This document shows, in pieces, positions 63,482 through 64,000 of a stretch of 64,000 bases of DNA. Positions within the stretch are counted from its first letter, which is position 1, and every line of letters begins with the position of its first letter. The notes beneath the pieces are model-generated. The model made no database searches. It saw only the letters and a list, made by a program, of their open reading frames with translations, and was not told the origin of the DNA. Source of the DNA: Bacillota bacterium (GTDB lineage Bacteria > Bacillota > Sulfobacillia > Sulfobacillales > Sulfobacillaceae). The stretch lies in assembly GCA_021784595.1 (NCBI GenBank), contig JAJYHT010000053.1:45531-109530 (forward strand). Reading direction: 5' to 3'. The position numbers and the translations under genes were made by a program.

Positions 63482-63739
63482 TAAATCACCTCCCGATCCG
63501 GAACTATAACCATACTTTTGAACTATCGGATTCTCTTTCGACAAAATCACGCTTCACAACTTCATTTTTGTAGTCAGTATATCGTAGGAGACCTGAAATT
63601 TCAATATACAGCGGCGCTACAACAAGATAACGTCAAAGTCGTGATGCAAGCTGTAGCGATTTTCGGGAGTCGGGCCCTTGCACGAAACCCCAACGAGGTC
63701 AGCTGAGAACGGCCACCTGGCGTCCCAAATGGAAGTTAA

Positions 63740-63757
63740 CCGGTCGTTTACGACCGG
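63740..63757. repeat. Palindrome downstream of the partial transposase
   Basis: CCGGTCG-TTTA-CGACCGG is a perfect seven-pair hairpin 30 bases past the transposase stop. It could be part of the IS end or a terminator without T-tract. Confidence 0.45.
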
Positions 63758-63786
63758 GAAAAATATCGCATGGATTCCGCAGGGAA

Positions 63787-64000
63787 TTATGGGAAGAGAA
63801 TGCGTGCGACCTGTTGCGGATGTCGATGCAAATAATTCACGGCGCGTTGAATATTGGACACCTCCACGTGACGGAGTAAGCTAATGGCCGTATTACGCAG
63901 AGTGGCCATGACACGCGGCTCATTCTCTGTGCGCACTTGGGAGCGGTCTTCATCATAGACCACATCCCAAACCCAGTGGAGGCGGGTCTCGATGCCCCAA
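63787..64000 (-). CDS. ISAs1-family transposase, C-terminal part (cut by the window edge)
   Basis: The reverse frame is open from the right edge to TAA at 63787: WGIETRLHWVWDVVYDEDRS then RVMATLRNTAISLLRHVEVSNIQRAV. The pattern W-G-I-E-x-x-L-H-W-x-x-D-V-x-x-x-E-D is the C-terminus of ISAs1 (H-repeat) transposases. The rest is outside the window, so it cannot be judged complete. Confidence 0.82.
   Translation of the reverse strand, partial: WGIETRLHWVWDVVYDEDRSQVRTENEPRVMATLRNTAISLLRHVEVSNIQRAVNYLHRHPQQVARILFP

Overview
The window looks like the chromosome of a Gram-positive, Firmicutes-type bacterium. The evidence is strong GGAGG ribosome sites with many GTG/TTG starts, a PhoPR-pstSCAB-phoU block, one gap-pgk-tpiA-gpmI-eno cluster, and the order secG-esterase-rnr-smpB-ssrA. 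Gene content (persulfide handling, PAPS metabolism) fits a sulfur-oxidising acidophile such as Sulfobacillus. That assignment is inference; no species marker was tested.

Region 1 (1-5.8 kb): an amino-acid permease running off the left edge, a PRK06851-like protein with two decayed P-loops, and a sulfur-redox locus. In the locus, a metallo-beta-lactamase persulfide dioxygenase-like gene, a tandem rhodanese and a 216-residue glutaredoxin-like oxidoreductase run leftward. A CsoR/CstR-type regulator and a DUF302 protein diverge from them across a palindromic operator. The oxidoreductase and a small convergent YruB-type glutaredoxin each carry an in-frame TGA exactly at the first cysteine of the CxxC site (TTPT-TGA-P-x-C). 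Each TGA is followed by a hairpin that fits the bacterial SECIS model. They are best read as two selenoproteins meeting tail to tail over a shared terminator; this is the main discovery of the window.

Region 2 (5.8-21 kb): FAD oxidase; ECF sigma/anti-sigma pair divergent from a CAP-domain secreted protein; alpha/beta hydrolase; FMN glutamate-synthase-like protein; fused ATP sulfurylase-APS kinase divergent from a PAPS sulfotransferase; S9 peptidase; and a Nudix-GNAT-racemase-M20-ATPase run that looks like amino-acid/peptide salvage.

Region 3 (22-46 kb): phosphate regulation and uptake, the lower-glycolysis operon with a HAD gene coupled to eno, a rhodanese and an MFS transporter, then the RNA-quality-control block (secG, esterase, RNase R, SmpB, tmRNA, RNase PH, XTP pyrophosphatase, phosphodiesterase), membrane proteins and two tRNA genes. 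The tmRNA has an unusual T-arm.

Region 4 (46.1-59.7 kb): a 13.5-kb integrated element in tRNA-Arg(TCT), bounded by a perfect 49-bp repeat of the tRNA 3' end. It carries integrase, excisionase, an AEP-type replication protein, and a type I restriction-modification system whose hsdM has a -1 frameshift. Two unrecognised proteins with tentative HEPN/DUF4145-like C-termini and a YgjP-type metallopeptidase follow. The native tRNA terminator now lies beyond the right repeat.

Region 5 (59.7-64 kb): an ISKra4-like insertion sequence with visible terminal repeats, a secreted protein, an orphan small protein, and the C-terminal end of an ISAs1-like transposase cut by the right edge.
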